DNA of 7,681 bases from Clostridia bacterium (GTDB taxonomy: Bacteria; Bacillota_A; Clostridia; Christensenellales; Aristaeellaceae): contig JAFQGN010000190.1 of NCBI GenBank assembly GCA_017398245.1, forward strand, positions 1 to 7,681, read 5' to 3'. The translations under genes were made by a program, and so were the position numbers. Below, one piece after another: positions 5,849 through 7,681 of this stretch. Each line of letters starts with the position of its first letter. The first letter of the stretch is position 1. Under the pieces are notes generated by a model. The model searched no databases, had not been told where the DNA came from, and saw only the letters and a list, made by a program, of their open reading frames with translations.

Positions 5849-5908
5849 AGCCGCCTGTGCATATCGCAGCGGTTTGACTTGAATTTTTCACCGAAAGAAA
5901 GGTTTCGA

Positions 5909-7006
5909 ATGAAGAAAGTACTTTTCCTCGCCAACCATTATCTTACGCTGTATTCCTTCCGGCGCGAGCTGATCGAAAAGCTGTGCCGTGAGGGCTGCGA
6001 GGTCGTGCTTTCCATTCCGGCCGATCCGGAAAACGAGTATTTCCGCAAACTCGGCTGCCGTATTGTAGAAACGGAAGTGGCAAGGCGCAGCCTGAACCCG
6101 GTGAAGGATATCCGGCTGACGCTGGAGTACATCCGACTTTTGCGCAGGGAAAAGCCGGACGTCATTTTCTCCTACACGATCAAGCCCAATGCGTACGGAT
6201 CCATCGCCTCGCGCATTACGGGCGACAGGCAGATCTGCAATATCACCGGCACGGGCGAAACGCTGCGCCACAGCGCGTTTGTGCGAAACGTGGTGCACGC
6301 GCTGTACAAGGTGTCCATCCGCCACTGTGAGAAGGTGTTTTTCCAGAATACTTCCGACCGCGCGTATTTCATTGAGCACGGGCTTGTGCGGGAAGAGCGC
6401 ACGCAGATGCTGCCCGGTTCCGGCGTGAATCTGGCCAATTTCACCCCCGCGCCGATGCCGGACGACGGCGAGACCCGCTTTATCTACATCGGCCGCGTGA
6501 TGGGGCTGAAGGGCATCGATCAGTTCATACAGGCGGCGCGCATCGTGCGCGAACAGAGGCCGGACGCGAAGTTTTTCATCGCCGGTTTTGCCGAAGAGGG
6601 ACGCTACAAGGAGCTGGTGGAAAAGAGCCACGCCGAAGGGCTGATCGAATACCTCGGATTCCGCAAGGATATCGGCGAGTGGATCAAAAAATGCCATTGC
6701 ACCATCCTGCCCTCGCACGGCGGCGAAGGCGTGCCTAACGTGCTGCTGGAAAGCGCGGCGACCGGGCGCGCGTGTATTGCATCGCGCATACCGGGCTCGA
6801 TCGACGTGGTGGACGAGGGCAAAACAGGTTACCTGTTCACCGCTGGGAACGCCGAGGAGCTGGCCGATCGCATTTTCCGGTTTATGAGCCTTTCCTGCGA
6901 ACAGAAGGCGCAGATGGGCCTTGCGGGCCGCGAAAAAGTGGAACGCTGCTTCAACCGCGATATCGTGATCCGGGCATATATGGACGAGTTGGACAAAATC
7001 AAATAA
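5909..7006 (+). CDS. Glycosyltransferase family 4 (CapM/PglA-like)
   Basis: A 365-residue GT-B fold glycosyltransferase. The N-terminal acceptor domain (about 1-180) begins with KKVLFLANH and carries NITGTG, the counterpart of the ITGLG stretch in CapM-like enzymes. The linker holds G170-S-G-V-N174. The C-terminal donor domain shows G195-R-V...K201-G202 and the GT4 signature E-x7-E at E273 and E281 within EGVPNVLLE, which binds the nucleotide-sugar donor. These enzymes are retaining and transfer a sugar to a lipid-linked or growing glycan at the inner face of the membrane. With the preceding dehydratase it suggests a surface polysaccharide or protein-glycan pathway; donor and acceptor are unknown. 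ATG 5909 is chosen because AAGAAAGG lies 6 bases upstream and the protein then starts at the first beta strand. An in-frame ATG at 5807 would add 34 unrelated residues and lies within the promoter region. A strong terminator follows. Confidence 0.94.
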   Translation: MKKVLFLANHYLTLYSFRRELIEKLCREGCEVVLSIPADPENEYFRKLGCRIVETEVARRSLNPVKDIRLTLEYIRLLRREKPDVIFSYTIKPNAYGSIASRITGDRQICNITGTGETLRHSAFVRNVVHALYKVSIRHCEKVFFQNTSDRAYFIEHGLVREERTQMLPGSGVNLANFTPAPMPDDGETRFIYIGRVMGLKGIDQFIQAARIVREQRPDAKFFIAGFAEEGRYKELVEKSHAEGLIEYLGFRKDIGEWIKKCHCTILPSHGGEGVPNVLLESAATGRACIASRIPGSIDVVDEGKTGYLFTAGNAEELADRIFRFMSLSCEQKAQMGLAGREKVERCFNRDIVIRAYMDELDKIK

Positions 7007-7017
7007 CCGATGATATG

Positions 7018-7048
7018 AAAGCCGCGCTTTGCACAGTGCGGCTTTTTT
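7018..7048 (+). terminator. Intrinsic terminator of the glycosyltransferase
   Basis: AAAGCCGC (7018-7025) pairs with GCGGCTTT (7038-7045), and the stem can extend inward by three further pairs including one wobble. The right arm runs into six T (7043-7048). A second small hairpin with a six-T run follows at 7051-7067 and may act as backup. Confidence 0.92.
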
Positions 7049-7112
7049 GCGGCAAAAAGCCTTTTTTGTATATATTACGCCCGTTTCGGTCAGTTCGACG
7101 CAGAAAACAGCA

Positions 7113-7141
7113 TTGACATATCTCCGCCGAAAAGGTATACT
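7113..7141 (+). promoter_or_regulatory. Strong promoter of the small coiled-coil gene
   Basis: TTGACA (7113-7118) is a perfect -35 box and TATACT (7136-7141) matches five of six -10 bases, with a 17-base spacer. Transcription should start near 7148, giving a leader of about 44 bases. Confidence 0.9.
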
Positions 7142-7191
7142 ATTCATCGGAAATTATGCTGTTTCAGCATCTTCTTTGAAAGGGGATATTT

Positions 7192-7557
7192 ATGATGGCT
7201 GAAAAGAAAACCCGCAAGCCGCGCACGGTGGATCCGGATCAGAGGCTTGCACTGGTAGACGTGCAGATCGAGCGCTTCTCCCGTCTGTGCGCTGAGCGCG
7301 AAGAACTGCTCAAAAAGACCGAGGCTCTGGCCGCCGAGCGCCGTGAAGCTCTGGAAAAGACTGCGGAAAAGCTGAAAACCCTGCAGGAAAAGCGCGCGCG
7401 CATCGTTTCGCTGAAGGAACGCCGTGAAGCGAAGGCCGCCGGAATCAAAAAGCCCACCCTCAAGCAGGCGGAGCTGGCCGAGCTGGCTACCATCAAGCAG
7501 CTGATGGCCGAAAAGGGCCTGACGATCGACGATATCAAAAACATCATCGAAAAGTAA
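7192..7557 (+). CDS. Small charged coiled-coil protein of unknown function
   Basis: A 121-residue protein that I do not recognise. A basic N-terminal tail (KKTRKPR at 5-11) is followed by a long helix rich in Lys, Arg, Glu and Leu, about residues 18-83, with hydrophobic residues at coiled-coil-like intervals. A short break at G-I-K-K-P is followed by a second helical segment ending in LTIDDIKNIIEK. No signal peptide or membrane segment is present, so it is probably cytoplasmic, and the single cysteine (C33) gives no metal site. AAAGGGG lies 6 bases before ATG 7192; ATG 7195 would also work at 9 bases. The gene has its own near-consensus promoter and terminator, so it is an independent and probably well-expressed unit. 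The helix-break-helix plan and basic tail would suit a nucleic-acid or ribosome-associated scaffold, but this is only inference. Confidence 0.85.
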   Translation: MMAEKKTRKPRTVDPDQRLALVDVQIERFSRLCAEREELLKKTEALAAERREALEKTAEKLKTLQEKRARIVSLKERREAKAAGIKKPTLKQAELAELATIKQLMAEKGLTIDDIKNIIEK

Positions 7558-7595
7558 ACCCGGCTGCCGCAAGAGGCATATTTTCGCACGCATAT

Positions 7596-7644
7596 AAACA
7601 GAACGCCCCAACAGCATCATTCCTGCGCAGGCGTTCTGTTTTTT
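7596..7644 (+). terminator. Intrinsic terminator of the small coiled-coil gene
   Basis: AAACAGAACGCC (7596-7607) pairs perfectly with GGCGTTCTGTTT (7630-7641), a 12-bp stem around a 22-base loop, and the right arm runs into six T (7639-7644). The long loop is unusual for an intrinsic terminator but the stem and T-run are convincing. Confidence 0.85.
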
Positions 7645-7670
7645 ATTCTTTACGACCCGTTTTGCCATGC

Positions 7671-7677
7671 AGGAGGA
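7671..7677 (+). promoter_or_regulatory. Shine-Dalgarno sequence of a gene beyond the right edge
   Basis: AGGAGGA sits at the extreme right of the window and matches the ideal ribosome binding site. The start codon would fall just outside. No promoter was seen between the preceding terminator and this site, so the next gene may depend on terminator read-through or this may be a chance match. Confidence 0.5.
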
Positions 7678-7681
7678 AAGA

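Noticed and set aside
5888..7147. 419-residue minus-strand frame
   Set aside because: It is antisense to the glycosyltransferase and its terminator, with no recognisable domain.
7144..7668. 174-residue minus-strand frame at the right end
   Set aside because: It is antisense to the small coiled-coil gene and crosses both its terminator and its leader.

Overview
The window reads like a chromosomal segment of a GC-rich member of the Firmicutes, most likely a gut-type Clostridia (Christensenellales or Oscillospirales style). This rests on strong AGGAGG-type ribosome binding sites, near-consensus sigma-A promoters with 17-base spacers, U-tract terminators, a tRNA gene with encoded CCA, and the protein families present. 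The genus cannot be named from the sequence alone.

Layout. Positions 1-73 hold two back-to-back perfect hairpins. A serine hydrolase of the beta-lactamase/esterase superfamily follows on the minus strand (74-925). The next gap carries an imperfect 60-base tandem repeat. Then comes a minus-strand tRNA-Arg(ACG) with a fully consensus promoter and its own terminator (1232-1421). A structured stretch without a convincing gene (1422-1688) separates it from a minus-strand Gfo/Idh/MocA-family oxidoreductase (1689-2684). That gene is divergent from a plus-strand ThuA-like gene (2913-3677). The 228 bases between them hold a promoter for each gene and a structured leader for the ThuA-like gene.

From 3772 the plus strand carries cell-surface glycan genes: a membrane-anchored CapD/PglF/WbpM-type nucleotide-sugar 4,6-dehydratase (3845-5710) and a GT4 glycosyltransferase (5909-7006). 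A short coiled-coil protein of unknown function (7192-7557) has its own strong promoter and terminator. A Shine-Dalgarno-like sequence lies at the right edge, presumably for the next gene.

How the genes may work together. The oxidoreductase and ThuA-like pair resembles the thuA/thuB pairing known from disaccharide (trehalose-type) catabolism through 3-keto sugars, so a small sugar-oxidation module is plausible; its substrate is unknown. The dehydratase and glycosyltransferase together suggest synthesis of a glycan containing a 6-deoxy or amino-deoxy sugar. I see no convincing evidence of a mobile element, CRISPR array or defence system. The most unusual signals are regulatory or structural: the repeated hairpins in the ThuA leader, the tandem repeat beside the tRNA, and the structured gap at 1540-1660.
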